A stretch of DNA of 8,384 bases, taken from contig JAZOOD010000014.1 of the NCBI GenBank assembly GCA_045654805.1, positions 1-8,384 on the forward strand, in the 5' to 3' direction. Origin of the DNA: CAZNKU01 sp045654805. GTDB lineage: Bacteria; Bacillota; Clostridia; Monoglobales; Firm-18. Position 1 is the stretch's first letter; each line of letters begins with the position of its first letter. This document shows, in pieces, positions 1 through 7,117 of this stretch. The translations under genes were made by a program, and so were the position numbers. Under the pieces are notes generated by a model. The model worked only from the letters and a program-made list of their open reading frames with translations. It made no database searches and had not been told where the DNA came from.

Positions 1-30
1 CCATTTTTATAACAATGAAAGAATACAACT

Positions 31-67
31 AAAAACAAAACTGACACCACATGAAATGCGATGTCAG
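31..67 (-). terminator. Rho-independent terminator after the membrane-protein gene
   Basis: Read on the minus strand, bases 67 to 41 form a 12-pair stem (CUGACAUCGCAU with AUGUGGUGUCAG, two of the pairs G-U) around a three-base UUC loop. It is followed at once by a U-rich tract, TTTTGTTTTT (bases 40-31). The wobble pairs form only in minus-strand RNA and the U tract is only on that side, so the terminator is directional. It lies about 97 bases past the stop codon at 164 and probably ends transcription of the membrane-protein gene, and perhaps of the whole gyrase unit. Two weaker hairpins lie between the stop and this terminator: CTGCAC/GTGCAG at 118-135 and AAAAAG/CTTTTT at 140-157. Neither has a proper U tail. 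Confidence 0.8.
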
Positions 68-163
68 TATATTGCTTAAAGTAAATATTTTGCCATGGGT
101 ATCCTTTTTTGTGTTGTCTGCACAAAATGGTGCAGTTCAAAAAAGTTCGTCCTTTTTAAATTA

Positions 164-730
164 TTATTTATCCAACAAATTGCTAAGATGTTTTTCTATA
201 TCAATACTGATTTTAATTTTTTCCGACATACTGTAGAATGCAATTAATAATATAATACCCAAAACTATTGAGCCAAACATTATACCACAAACAGCCACCA
301 GATTATTTTTAAACATCAGCAAGGAAATTAAGCCCGATACAACTATAACTCCAACAAGTAAAATCCAGGCGAAAACTTTGTAAAGGCCAACTAAGAATGA
401 AAGCACAGGATATTTATCATATTCGTCCTCCCCTTCATATTCTTCAAAACTACTGTAAACATCATCAAAAGTAGGTTTTGAAACTTCTTGAACAGCAGGC
501 TTTACCTTAGGTTCTGTTTTTCTTTTTGCCTCAACAGGTTCAGGCTGAATTTTTGCCTTAATTCTTTCTGCAATTATGTTTATGTACTTTTTTTCAAGCT
601 TTCTACCGGAGGCTTCTGCCAATATAAGTTTTAAATCTGCAAGTTCAGTATCTTCATTATCGGTTACAATCTTATTGATAATATTTATAACCTCATCATC
701 TGTTAGACTCTTTAAATTTTCATTGATCAT
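164..730 (-). CDS. Small two-helix membrane protein of unknown function
   Basis: I do not recognise this 188-residue protein. It has three parts. Residues 1-62 are charged and probably helical, with no signal peptide. Residues 63-107 are a low-complexity linker, rich in Pro, Lys and Glu and then strongly acidic (EEYEGEDEYDKY). Residues about 117-140 and 144-167 are two hydrophobic membrane segments separated by a very short KNN turn, followed by a roughly 20-residue charged tail. With so short a turn, both long ends should lie on the same side of the membrane, most likely the cytoplasm. The start chosen is the ATG at 730, because GGAGG lies eight bases before it; an in-frame ATG 15 bases upstream overlaps that GGAGG and is unlikely. 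It follows gyrA in the same direction, but the gap of about 180 bases and its product are not part of the conserved gyrase cluster. That it is a real gene is fairly sure; its role is unknown. Confidence 0.8.
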   Translation of the reverse strand: MINENLKSLTDDEVINIINKIVTDNEDTELADLKLILAEASGRKLEKKYINIIAERIKAKIQPEPVEAKRKTEPKVKPAVQEVSKPTFDDVYSSFEEYEGEDEYDKYPVLSFLVGLYKVFAWILLVGVIVVSGLISLLMFKNNLVAVCGIMFGSIVLGIILLIAFYSMSEKIKISIDIEKHLSNLLDK

Positions 731-912
731 CTTAAAAACCTCCATTATTTAAGTAAAATTTCTTTATCTGTACCGCATAAAATATGGCCTTTTACGGAAT
801 TGTAACTAAAGTCATTCATAATGATATTTATTGAATAGTTGTATAATACGTATATCCTAAGTCACCTAATTATTATGGCTGAATGTTGATGCCTTTGGCT
901 TTCTGTCGAACA

Positions 913-3435
913 TTATTCACCTATGATTTCAACATTTTCTGTAGTTTTTTCCTGTGCAGTTTCTTCCTCAGATTCAGCATGTTCTGTTAGGGCAACTCCC
1001 ACAATTTTGACATCATCATCAAGCCTCATCATTGTTACTCCTTTGGTCACTCTGCCAAATGTGTTGATATCTGCAGCAGACATACGGATAATAACACCTT
1101 CACTTGTAATAAGCATAATATCGTTATTATCATCTACAATGTGGATACCTGCTACCTTGCCGGTCTTGTCTGAAATCTTATAGGATGTAACACCCTTACC
1201 GCCTCGAGCCTGAATTTTATACTCATCAAGGCTTGTACGTTTTCCAAATCCATTTTCTGAAACGACTAAAACCTCACCTTCGTCACGGCATACACTTATA
1301 CCTACAACATAATCATCCCCGGTAAGCTTAATTCCACGGACACCACGTGCAATACGTCCCATTGGTCTTACATCGTTTTCATCAAATCTTATTGCGTTAC
1401 CATTGTGAGTACCGATAATCAATGACTTTGTACCGTCTGTAAGAATTACATTTATAAGGTCATTATCTTCTTCAAGCTCAATAGCACGGATACCGCCTTT
1501 ACGAGCAGTATCGTATTCTGTAAGAGAAGTCTTTTTGATAGTACCGTTTCTTGTCATCATTACAAGATACTTACCATCTTCAAATTCTTTAATCGGGATA
1601 GTAGCCGTAACCTTTTCATCAGACTCTAGTTGTAATAGATTTACAATTGCAGTACCCTTAGCAGTACGTCCTCCTTCAGGTATCTGATAAGCCTTAAGCT
1701 TATACATTCTGCCTTTATTTGTAAAGAACAGAAGATAATCATGGGTAGAACATGTGAGAATAGTTTCAACAAAATCCTCTTCTCTTGTCTGCAAGCCGAT
1801 AATTCCCTTTCCACCTCTTCTTTGTGCTTTATAAGTATCTGACGGCAATCGCTTTGTATAACCGAAGTGAGTAAGAGTTATTACAACTTCCTCCTTCTCT
1901 ATCAAATCTTCATCATCAATTTCATCATAATTATTTTCGATTTGTGTACTTCTTTCATCTCCATATTTATCTTTTATTTCAAGGAGTTCATCCTTGATTT
2001 TCTCCATAAGTACATCTTTGTTTGAAAGAAGATTGTTATATTCTTCACATCTTTTACTTAAATCATCATATTCTTCATCAATCTTTTCACTATTAAGTTT
2101 TTGTAACTGTGCAAGACGCATATCAAGTACACTCTGCGCCTGAATATCCGAAAAACCAAATTTGTTCATAAGTCTTTCTTTTGCATCATCATAGGAATTT
2201 CTGATTACTTCAATAATTTCATCAATATTTGAAAGAGCAATCTTTAATCCTTCCAAAATATGCATTCTTGCCTTTGCTTTTTCCAAGTCATATCTTGTTC
2301 TTCTTGTAACTATTTCTTCCTGGAAACTTATGAATGAATCAAGAACTTCCTTCAAATTCATTGTTCTTGGTCTTCCATCCTGAATAGCAAGCATATTTAC
2401 AGAAAAACTATCCTGCAATCTTGTATATTTATAAAGCTGATTTAAAACTACTGCCGGATTAGCATCACGTTTTAAGAATATTTCAAGTCTTATTCCTACA
2501 CGGTCTGATGAATGGTCATCAATGTCGGAAAGACCCTCAATTTTTTTATCCTTAACAAGGTCTGCAATAGATTCTACCAACATTTTTTTATTAACCTGGT
2601 AAGGAAGTTCTGTTACAATAATTGAGGATGTTCCGTCTTTATGTTCCTCAATTTCAGTTTTGGCGCGGATTATAATTTTACCACGACCTGTCTCATATGC
2701 ACTTCTTATACCGCCTCTACCCATAATTGTTGCCCTTGTAGGAAAGTCGGGACCCTTGATATATGTCATCAATTCCTCAGTTGTTATATTAGGGTCATCT
2801 ATTTGTGCTATAACACCGTCTATAACCTCCGATAAATTATGGGGAGGAATATTAGTTGCCATACCAACAGCTATACCGGAACTACCATTAATCAATAATG
2901 TTGGAATTCGTGTAGGCAATACAACAGGTTCTCTTCTCTTTTCATCAAAGTTAGGGGCAAAATCAACTGTATCTTTATCAATATTTTCCAGAAGAAGGTT
3001 TGCTATTTTGCTCATTCGAGCCTCTGTATAACGATATGCAGCCGGAGGGTCACCGTCAACTGAACCAAAGTTGCCGTGACCGTCTATAAGAGGATATCTC
3101 ATAGAAAAATCCTGTGCAAGCCTAACCATAGCATCATATACCGAAGCGTCACCGTGAGGATGATATCTACCGATAACGTTACCTACGGTTGTAGCTGATT
3201 TAAAGAAAGGCTTGTCCACAGTTAAATGTTCTTCAAACATAGAATACAAAATTCTTCTGTGAACAGGCTTTAAGCCGTCTCGTACATCCGGCAAAGCACG
3301 GCTTACTATAACGCTCATTGCATAGTCAATAAACGCTTCCTTCATTCTTTTTTCAATATCTATATTCACAATAGTTTGGGTATCTAAATATTCTTCAAAA
3401 TGTGAATCTTCATACTTTTTATCTTTCTTCGCCAT
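913..3435 (-). CDS. gyrA: DNA gyrase subunit A
   Basis: This is the breakage-reunion subunit of DNA gyrase, the A2B2 enzyme that introduces negative supercoils using ATP hydrolysed by GyrB. The product has 840 residues. The winged-helix and tower domains occupy roughly residues 30-510. The active-site tyrosine that attacks DNA is Tyr136 in the motif RYTEAR. The quinolone-binding helix reads HPHGDASVYD (92-101), with Ala97 where Escherichia coli has Ser83 and Asp101 where it has Asp87. The C-terminal DNA-wrapping beta-pinwheel begins near residue 515 and carries a full GyrA box QRRGGKG (538-544), which separates GyrA from topoisomerase IV ParC. A related QARGGKG lies at 742-748. The protein ends in a short acidic tail. 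The start used is the ATG at 3435, giving MAKKDKKY; another in-frame ATG at 3447 directly abuts AAAGGA and so has no usable spacing. The gap after gyrB is about 54 bases, consistent with co-transcription. Confidence 0.97.
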   Translation of the reverse strand: MAKKDKKYEDSHFEEYLDTQTIVNIDIEKRMKEAFIDYAMSVIVSRALPDVRDGLKPVHRRILYSMFEEHLTVDKPFFKSATTVGNVIGRYHPHGDASVYDAMVRLAQDFSMRYPLIDGHGNFGSVDGDPPAAYRYTEARMSKIANLLLENIDKDTVDFAPNFDEKRREPVVLPTRIPTLLINGSSGIAVGMATNIPPHNLSEVIDGVIAQIDDPNITTEELMTYIKGPDFPTRATIMGRGGIRSAYETGRGKIIIRAKTEIEEHKDGTSSIIVTELPYQVNKKMLVESIADLVKDKKIEGLSDIDDHSSDRVGIRLEIFLKRDANPAVVLNQLYKYTRLQDSFSVNMLAIQDGRPRTMNLKEVLDSFISFQEEIVTRRTRYDLEKAKARMHILEGLKIALSNIDEIIEVIRNSYDDAKERLMNKFGFSDIQAQSVLDMRLAQLQKLNSEKIDEEYDDLSKRCEEYNNLLSNKDVLMEKIKDELLEIKDKYGDERSTQIENNYDEIDDEDLIEKEEVVITLTHFGYTKRLPSDTYKAQRRGGKGIIGLQTREEDFVETILTCSTHDYLLFFTNKGRMYKLKAYQIPEGGRTAKGTAIVNLLQLESDEKVTATIPIKEFEDGKYLVMMTRNGTIKKTSLTEYDTARKGGIRAIELEEDNDLINVILTDGTKSLIIGTHNGNAIRFDENDVRPMGRIARGVRGIKLTGDDYVVGISVCRDEGEVLVVSENGFGKRTSLDEYKIQARGGKGVTSYKISDKTGKVAGIHIVDDNNDIMLITSEGVIIRMSAADINTFGRVTKGVTMMRLDDDVKIVGVALTEHAESEEETAQEKTTENVEIIGE

Positions 3436-3489
3436 TTTAAGTTTCATTCCTTTCGGGAAAAATAGTTTTACAGATTTTCCTTTAAAACT

Positions 3490-5433
3490 TTATACATCAA
3501 GATTTGTAACATATTGAGCATTTTCTTCGATGAAAATTCTTCTCGGCTCTACTTCATCACCCATCAGTATACTGAAAATCTGGTCCGCTTTTTCTGCATC
3601 TTCAAGTGTAACTTTTAAAAGTATTCTATTTTTAGGATCCATTGTAGTTTCCCAAAGTTCTTCCGGATTCATTTCACCAAGACCTTTGTAACGGCTTATA
3701 TCTACCTTTGCATTTGGATCTCCGCCCTTTAATTCCTCACTAATTTTATCTCTTTCATCATCGGAAAAGGCTACCTGAGATTTTTTACCTCTTGATACCT
3801 TATATAGAGGTGGTTTTGCAAGATATATATGACCTGTTTCAATAAGTTCCTTCATAAATCTGAAGAAGAACGTAAGTAATAAAGTTTGAATATGTGCACC
3901 GTCTACGTCGGCATCGGCCATAATTATTACTTTATCATATCTTAGCTTTTCAATGTTAAACTCTGTTCCTATTCCTGTTCCCAAAGCCTGTATAACCGGA
4001 GTCAGTTTATCATTTCCATAAACTTTGTCCGCCCTTGCTTTTTCAACATTAAGCATTTTTCCCCAAAGTGGAAGAATAGCCTGATATTTGCTGTCACGTC
4101 CGTTCTTTGCTGAACCACCCGCTGAATCACCCTCGACGATATAAATTTCAGTCTTTGTAGGGTCCTTAATAATACAATCTGTAAGCTTACCAGGAAGAGA
4201 ACTTGAACCTAAAGGTGTTTTTCGTGCTGTTTCTCTCGCTTTTCTAGCAGCAATTCTTGCACGTGATGCCATTAAAGCCTTTTCAATAATTGATTTTCCT
4301 ACCTGGGGATTTTCTTCAAGAAAATCCGCAAGCTTTTCTCTTACTATTCCGTCAACCAATGAACGCATCTCAGAATTTCCAAGCTTTGTTTTTGTCTGTC
4401 CTTCAAACTGAGGTTCTTCAAGTTTTACAGACACTATGGCAATCAACCCTTCTCTTGCATCTTCCCCGGTTAGTTCCTCATTATCTTTAATTAATTTATA
4501 TTTTCTTCCATAATCCACAAGAACTCTTGTAAGAGCTGTTTTAAAACCTGTTTCGTGAGTTCCTCCTTCTGTTGTACAAATATTATTTGCAAAGGATTCT
4601 ATAACTTCATCATAACCGTCATTCCACTGCATTGCAACTTCAGCAATACTTCCGTTTTTCTCACCGCTTACATAAATAACTTCTTCATGTACATTTAAAA
4701 GTGTTTGTTTTCTTTCTTTTTTTGCATCAAAAAGGAATGAAACAAAATTTTTAATACCACCCTCATAATGAAGTTCACTAATGGTTTTTGTTTCTGTACG
4801 CTTGTCTTCAAGAATTATCTTAACACCTGCATTTAAAAATGCCTGTTCTCTCAACCTTTTAAGTAAAATTTCATATTCAAATTCCAGTGTTTCAAAAATT
4901 TTGTAATCTGGCTTAAATGTAATTTGAGTACCATTCTTACTACTATCCCCAATAACTTTAAGTTCTGTTACTGCAGGACCTCTTTCATATCTTTGATGGT
5001 ATATTTTACCATCCTTATGAACTTCAACCTCAGTAAACTCAGATAATGCATTAACAACAGACGCACCAACACCATGAAGACCACCGGAAACCTTATATCC
5101 TCCACCACCAAATTTTCCTCCGGCGTGAAGAACTGTAAATACAACCTCTACAGCAGGTTTTCCAGTCTGTGCTTGAATACCTACAGGAATGCCTCTTCCG
5201 TTATCTACTACGGTAATACTATTGTCACCATTAATAGACACATATATTTCATCGCAATATCCTGCCAAAGCTTCATCAATTGCATTGTCTACAATTTCAT
5301 AAACCAGATGATGCAAACCTCTTACATCTGTAGAACCAATGTACATACCGGGGCGCTTTCTTACCGCCTCAAGTCCTTCAAGAACCTGAATTTGACTTGC
5401 TTCATAATTGTTATTTTCTTCCAAAATTATCAT
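3490..5433 (-). CDS. gyrB: DNA gyrase subunit B
   Basis: This is the ATPase subunit of DNA gyrase, partner of the adjacent GyrA. Counted from the ATG at 5433 it has 647 residues, the usual size for Gram-positive GyrB, without the large insertion of enterobacterial forms. The GHKL ATPase domain shows the catalytic glutamate Glu46 and Asn50 in YEIVDNAIDEAL, Asp77 in VVDNGRGIP and the glycine-rich lid GGLHGVGASVVNALS (118-132). The transducer domain follows. The TOPRIM domain holds EGDSAGG (434-440, Glu434 binding magnesium) and DADVDG (507-512). The C-terminal signature RYKGLGEMNPEELWETTMDP (581-600) is intact. Residue 457 is Trp in LPLWGKMLNVEKA, where most gyrases have Lys or Arg. The start is uncertain: AAGGGA directly abuts the ATG at 5433, while an in-frame TTG at 5424 lies nine bases from it and would give MEENNNYEASQIQVLEG, closer to typical GyrB starts. 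The gene follows remB by about 70 bases. Confidence 0.97.
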   Translation of the reverse strand: MIILEENNNYEASQIQVLEGLEAVRKRPGMYIGSTDVRGLHHLVYEIVDNAIDEALAGYCDEIYVSINGDNSITVVDNGRGIPVGIQAQTGKPAVEVVFTVLHAGGKFGGGGYKVSGGLHGVGASVVNALSEFTEVEVHKDGKIYHQRYERGPAVTELKVIGDSSKNGTQITFKPDYKIFETLEFEYEILLKRLREQAFLNAGVKIILEDKRTETKTISELHYEGGIKNFVSFLFDAKKERKQTLLNVHEEVIYVSGEKNGSIAEVAMQWNDGYDEVIESFANNICTTEGGTHETGFKTALTRVLVDYGRKYKLIKDNEELTGEDAREGLIAIVSVKLEEPQFEGQTKTKLGNSEMRSLVDGIVREKLADFLEENPQVGKSIIEKALMASRARIAARKARETARKTPLGSSSLPGKLTDCIIKDPTKTEIYIVEGDSAGGSAKNGRDSKYQAILPLWGKMLNVEKARADKVYGNDKLTPVIQALGTGIGTEFNIEKLRYDKVIIMADADVDGAHIQTLLLTFFFRFMKELIETGHIYLAKPPLYKVSRGKKSQVAFSDDERDKISEELKGGDPNAKVDISRYKGLGEMNPEELWETTMDPKNRILLKVTLEDAEKADQIFSILMGDEVEPRRIFIEENAQYVTNLDV

Positions 5434-5459
5434 TCCCTTCCCAAGGTTGATTTTGTCTC

Positions 5460-5489
5460 GAAAATTACACTCCAATATGTGTAATTTTC
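5460..5489 (-). promoter_or_regulatory. 11-bp inverted repeat in the gyrB leader
   Basis: Bases 5460-5470 and 5479-5489 are exact reverse complements (GAAAATTACAC against GTGTAATTTTC) around an eight-base loop. The repeat sits between the remB stop and the gyrB start, leaving about 26 bases before the gyrB ATG. On the transcribed strand no U tract follows the stem, so it is unlikely to be a simple terminator. It could be an RNA hairpin affecting stability or translation of the gyrB message, or a protein-binding site. I cannot tell which. The perfect symmetry is seen directly; any function is inference. Confidence 0.5.
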
Positions 5490-5504
5490 TTTGTATAAAT
5501 TACT

Positions 5505-5759
5505 TTATTTTTCTCTTGAATATCTTCCCTGTAAGGTTACAGGTGATATTGGAGAAATATATACTCTATTTTCTCCTTTATATTTACATACCACTGCTGA
5601 TTTAGGTAATTCCTCACTTACATTTATAACATACCCTTTTTTTTGAGCATATGTTAAAAAATCTCGTGTATTTTTAGATGTGGTAGTCTTATCCATATCT
5701 ATAATTGCAATAATATCTTTAATATTAACAACTATATTACTTCCAAGGTGAATATACAC
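5505..5759 (-). CDS. remB: RemB/YaaB family regulator (DUF370)
   Basis: This 84-residue protein matches the YaaB/RemB family, small DUF370 proteins. In Bacillus subtilis RemB takes part, alongside RemA, in control of extracellular-matrix (biofilm) genes. Seen here are the family's opening MYIHLGSNIVVNIKDIIAIIDMD (residues 1-23), the central PKSAVVCKYKGENRVYISPIS (53-73) and the ending SPVTLQGRYSREK. It is cytoplasmic, with no membrane segment. The start is a GTG at 5759, with GGAAGG six bases upstream; there is no ATG in this frame nearby. It begins 14 bases after the recF stop and precedes gyrB, exactly the position of remB in Bacillus subtilis. The family assignment is secure from sequence and neighbourhood. 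Whether it controls matrix genes in this organism cannot be read from the window. Confidence 0.9.
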   Translation of the reverse strand: MYIHLGSNIVVNIKDIIAIIDMDKTTTSKNTRDFLTYAQKKGYVINVSEELPKSAVVCKYKGENRVYISPISPVTLQGRYSREK

Positions 5760-5773
5760 AAATATCCTTCCTT

Positions 5774-6862
5774 TTAATTAAATTTATTTTTAATATTCTC
5801 AATATTTATAAGATTAACATTTGGAATATTTCCAAACAAATCCTTATCTGTACAAGTAATTATAACCTGTATCCCTTTAACTTTATTAAGTACGAATTCC
5901 CTTCTGTTCTCGTCAAGTTCACTTAAAACATCATCTAAAAGCAATACAGGTGTTTCTCCCATATCATCTTTTATAAGTTCTGCCTCTGCCATTTTTATTG
6001 CCAAAGCAATTGTTCTTTGCTGGCCCTGAGATGCATAGAATTTTGCCTCATTACCATTTAAAATTATTTTAAAATCATCTCTATGAGGACCTGTTAATGA
6101 CATTCCAAATTTTTTTTCTCTTACCAAATTTTTATTTAATTCTTCTTCAAAAGCTTTTTTTATACTTTCTTTATTCTTTAAATCAGTTATTTCAAAACCA
6201 CAATCATATATTAAATCAATATTTTCATTGCATATATTAAATATTATTTTTTTAATTTTTTCATTTAATCTTTCAATAAAACTGTTTCTATACCATATTA
6301 TATCTGTACCGCTTTCTACAAGCTTTTCATTCCATACCCAAAGCATTTCACTTTCAGGTTCTTCTTTTAATAATTTATTTCTTTGTTCTAAAATTTTATA
6401 ATAAGAAGACAGGGAATGAAAATATTTTTGCCTTAATTGACAAATACCTAAATCCAACATTTTTCTTCTTGTTCCCGGAGAACCTTTTACTAATTTTAAA
6501 TCTTCAGGACAAAAAATTACTGAATTAAGATATCCCATAAGCTGACTTGTTTTATTTGCTACAACTCCGTTTATTTTAATTCTTTTCTTTTTATCACTAA
6601 AAAAATCTATTTCCGCTTCGTTTTTTCTTCCACGAGAATAAAATTCTAATACAATTTTTGAAATTTCTTCATCAATCTTTATCATTTCTGATTCTTTTGC
6701 TCCGCGGTGGGATCGGCCGGTTGACATAATGTATATAGCTTCTAATATATTTGTTTTACCTTTAGCATTTGGTCCATAAATAACATTAGTTCCTACTTTA
6801 AATTTAACATGAGCTGATTCATAATTTCTAAAATTTGAAAGAAAAACCTGTTCAACAAACAT
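5774..6862 (-). CDS. recF: DNA replication and repair protein RecF
   Basis: RecF is an SMC-like, ABC-type ATPase that binds gapped DNA and works with RecO and RecR to load RecA at stalled forks and single-strand gaps. The product has 362 residues, normal for the family. It opens with the typical MFVEQVFLSNFRNYE. Walker A is GPNAKGKT (30-37), with Lys36 and Thr37 as the nucleotide-binding pair. The family motif CPEDLKLVKGSPGTRRKMLD is at 118-137, the ABC signature SQGQQRT at 278-284 and Walker B with its D-loop VLLLDDVLSELD at 306-317. All catalytic elements are present. The ATG at 6862 overlaps the end of yaaA by 11 bases, and its ribosome binding site AGGAG lies inside the yaaA coding sequence, suggesting translational coupling. 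The gene looks more A+T-rich than gyrB and gyrA, with many AAA and ATA codons, but nothing else suggests transfer. Confidence 0.96.
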   Translation of the reverse strand: MFVEQVFLSNFRNYESAHVKFKVGTNVIYGPNAKGKTNILEAIYIMSTGRSHRGAKESEMIKIDEEISKIVLEFYSRGRKNEAEIDFFSDKKKRIKINGVVANKTSQLMGYLNSVIFCPEDLKLVKGSPGTRRKMLDLGICQLRQKYFHSLSSYYKILEQRNKLLKEEPESEMLWVWNEKLVESGTDIIWYRNSFIERLNEKIKKIIFNICNENIDLIYDCGFEITDLKNKESIKKAFEEELNKNLVREKKFGMSLTGPHRDDFKIILNGNEAKFYASQGQQRTIALAIKMAEAELIKDDMGETPVLLLDDVLSELDENRREFVLNKVKGIQVIITCTDKDLFGNIPNVNLINIENIKNKFN

Positions 6863-7055
6863 TAATTATTTGATCTCCTACCTGAATTACATCTCCCGGA
6901 CGGATTTTTTTTCCCCTTTGAATAGCAACCTCACCATTTACAGTAACTTCCTCTTCAAAAATAAGTATTTTAGCATCAGAACCATTACCTACTATACCTG
7001 CAAATTTCAAAAGTTGATCTAATTTTATATATTCTGTGGTAATTTTTATATCCAT
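6852..7055 (-). CDS. yaaA: S4-domain RNA-binding protein YaaA
   Basis: This 67-residue protein is almost entirely one S4 RNA-binding domain, the fold shared with ribosomal protein S4, pseudouridine synthases and tyrosyl-tRNA synthetase. The pattern IKLDQLLKFAGIVGNGSDAK (10-29), then VTVNGEVAIQRGKKIRPGDVI (37-57), is characteristic. The family is the small YaaA type found next to recF in Bacillota and should not be confused with the unrelated Escherichia coli YaaA. A role in ribosome assembly has been proposed for the Bacillus subtilis protein; this is family knowledge, not visible here. The ATG at 7055 has AAGGGG six bases upstream, a good ribosome binding site. It follows dnaN after 62 bases containing a hairpin and overlaps the recF start, so it is probably part of the dnaN-recF transcription unit. 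Confidence 0.93.
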   Translation of the reverse strand: MDIKITTEYIKLDQLLKFAGIVGNGSDAKILIFEEEVTVNGEVAIQRGKKIRPGDVIQVGDQIINVC

Positions 7056-7077
7056 AACTTGCCCCTTTTAAACACAT

Positions 7078-7109
7078 ATGGGGTCGTGCTGCCAATCGGC
7101 ACGACCCAT
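7078..7109 (-). other. GC-rich hairpin between dnaN and yaaA
   Basis: Bases 7081-7089 (GGGTCGTGC) and 7099-7107 (GCACGACCC) form a perfect nine-pair stem with a nine-base loop, extendable by two A-T pairs past one bulged G at 7080. It is strikingly GC-rich against its A+T-rich surroundings. On the transcribed minus strand it starts nine bases after the dnaN stop and is followed by CATATGTGTTTAAAAGGGG, with no clean U tract and the yaaA ribosome binding site close by. It is therefore more likely a partial terminator, message-stabilising 3' structure or processing site than a full stop. On the plus strand it is followed by ATTTTATTTT and could stop antisense transcription. Confidence 0.6.
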
Positions 7110-7117
7110 TTTATTTT

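Noticed and set aside
76..96. Six-codon frame (MAKYLL) on the minus strand with AAAGGA five bases upstream
   Set aside because: It is too short to support, has no neighbour it could act as a leader for within the window, and probably arises by chance in the 3' untranslated region.
812..824. Short inverted repeat TCATT-CAT-AATGA between gyrA and the membrane-protein gene, near an ATACGTAT palindrome at 846-853
   Set aside because: These are short A+T-rich symmetries expected by chance. Candidate -35 and -10 boxes in this gap were too weak to call a promoter, and no terminator for gyrA was convincing.
1190..1212. Second GyrA-box-like motif QARGGKG in the GyrA pinwheel
   Set aside because: The wrapping domain is built of repeated blades, and a degenerate RGGKG in a later blade is common in Gram-positive GyrA; it is not a duplication or fusion.
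2660..3031. Plus-strand open frame of 123 codons opposite gyrA
   Set aside because: It lies wholly antisense to a highly conserved part of gyrA, its protein matches nothing I know and I see no upstream signals. It is a shadow of the gyrA reading frame.
3436..3489. GGAAAA/TTTTCC inverted repeat in the gyrB-gyrA gap
   Set aside because: A six-pair A-T-rich stem with a long loop and no U tail is too weak to interpret.
5434..5475. N-terminal extension of gyrB from a TTG at 5475
   Set aside because: It would add 14 residues not found in GyrB and start inside the inverted repeat without a ribosome binding site.
5074..5484. Plus-strand open frame of 136 codons opposite the start of gyrB
   Set aside because: It is antisense to the conserved GyrB ATPase domain and has a Cys- and Asn-rich composition typical of shadow frames.
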